A DNA stretch of 64,000 nt, taken from assembly GCA_016630955.3 (NCBI GenBank), contig CM049997.1, positions 124,001-188,000 of the forward strand, given 5' to 3'. This stretch comes from Didymella arachidicola (taxonomy: Eukaryota; Ascomycota; Dothideomycetes; Pleosporales; Didymellaceae). The position numbers and the translations under genes were made by a program. The notes beneath the pieces are model-generated. The model saw nothing but the letters and a program-made list of their open reading frames with translations. It searched no databases and was not told where the DNA came from. How positions within the stretch are numbered: the stretch's first letter is position 1; each line of letters begins with the position of its first letter. Shown one piece after another: positions 63,262 to 64,000 of the stretch.

Positions 63262-64000
63262 GGTAAGAGACCTCGAAGCCCGGTGTGGCTGCGTGCGCTA
63301 TCGCATGTAGAGACGAGCGAGCGGATGGCCGTGTACTGACGTTGGTACAGAGGGTGCGGAGGAAGGGCGCTGTGTCGGGAGATGGGTCAAACGAGCGTGG
63401 TGCGCGGGTGCAGGCGTGCTGGAGGCGTGTCAGCGGGCGTGTCAGCGGGCGTGTGCAGAGAAGCCGTCGTCGGTCGTCGGTCGTGTCAGGGTGCAGGTGA
63501 AGCAGAGTGCAGAGACGCAGAGAGGCGAGGGCAACGCCAGGCCGTGTCGATCAGACGGTCGCGCATGCGGTCGACGGTCCATGGCCTGCCACCGATGCGC
63601 TAGCACGCCGGGGACAGCTCCCAACCACGGCGGCGCGCAGTGGGAGGCGATGCCCTGCTGCCGCCATGCACGCGCTGGCGAGCCCCGACAGCCAGACAGC
63701 GCGACAGCCTACACTGCACTGTGTACTGCTGCGCGCGTCGCACTCTCGTCGCACGCCCGAATGTGCCGCCTCGCTCCATGTTCCCGCTCGGCTGGGCGCC
63801 CGGGGTAGGGGTAGGGGTACGACAGAGCCGCTCACGGAACCAGTACTCACCAGACAGCGCTGTGACAAGCTCACAGCGAAAACTCAGCGACAACCTCAGC
63901 GGCGAGCAGTGACGGTGCGGGAGAGGGTGCGCGGCGAGGGAGGACGAGGGCGGCGGGCTCGCACGGGCGTCCACATTCACAAGCGGTCGTGGTCTTGCGG
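63262..64000. other. GC-rich upstream region of the 966-aa protein gene
   Basis: No supportable gene. A 12-bp direct repeat (GTGTCAGCGGGC twice, then GTGTG) lies at about 63427-63455 and GTAGGG occurs in tandem near 63805-63820. The strong G/C bias and long overlapping frames fit a promoter and leader. Confidence 0.5.

Noticed and set aside
1..64000. tRNA genes, rRNA, transposons, CRISPR arrays, biosynthetic cluster
   Set aside because: By eye I found no cloverleaf with a credible T-loop, no terminal repeats or transposase, no regular spaced repeats, and no polyketide or peptide synthase. A tRNA or transposon scan could still find a missed item.

Overview
This window is nuclear DNA from a filamentous ascomycete (Pezizomycotina). 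The protein set and gene style most resemble Dothideomycetes, probably Pleosporales; that placement rests on remembered family resemblance, not on a search. Genes carry short introns (about 45-75 nt) with GTANGT-type donors, CTAAC/CTAAT branch sites and YAG acceptors. They lie on both strands without operons, separated by gene-poor stretches of 1-2 kb. I saw no transposon, tRNA, rRNA or CRISPR array. I built exon models by hand where splicing was needed; their joins keep frame, except where damage is stated.

Layout. 1-5.1 kb: end of an NmrA-like protein, a glutathione S-transferase and a four-exon short-chain dehydrogenase. 5.1-11.6 kb: a cell-surface region with a broken histidine acid phosphatase, a DUF7704 membrane protein, a Ser/Ala-rich GPI-type protein and a BIM1-like surface protein with an apparent one-base frameshift. 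11.9-26.5 kb: mostly conserved housekeeping genes, namely a BTB protein, Svp26/Erv26, Bud23, NAD-isocitrate dehydrogenase subunit 1, an unknown 648-aa protein, a small membrane protein divergent from ribosomal protein L38, a metallo-beta-lactamase-fold hydrolase and a GH47 alpha-mannosidase. 28.6-37 kb: a Zn2Cys6 regulator, a GNAT acetyltransferase, a CobW/ZNG1-type GTPase, a small Gly/Ser/Gln-rich protein, an unknown 229-aa protein and Atg5. 37-47 kb: sparse, with a bZIP-like basic-region protein, a SWIM-finger protein and a Ser-rich protein. 47-64 kb: Pxr1, a coiled-coil protein, a PalF/Rim8 arrestin, a Csc1/OSCA channel, a damaged F-box gene and a 966-aa Met/Gln-rich protein.

Several genes share functions. 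Svp26 (glycosyltransferase sorting) and GH47 mannosidase both serve the secretory glycan pathway. Bud23, L38 and Pxr1 serve ribosome biogenesis. PalF (ambient pH) and Csc1 (osmosensing) sense the environment. No secondary-metabolite cluster or defence system is visible. The most unusual signals are three genes (acid phosphatase, BIM1-like, F-box) with small lesions mostly at short repeats or homopolymers, among roughly 25 intact neighbours, and an in-frame, stop-free intron that splits a SWIM zinc finger.
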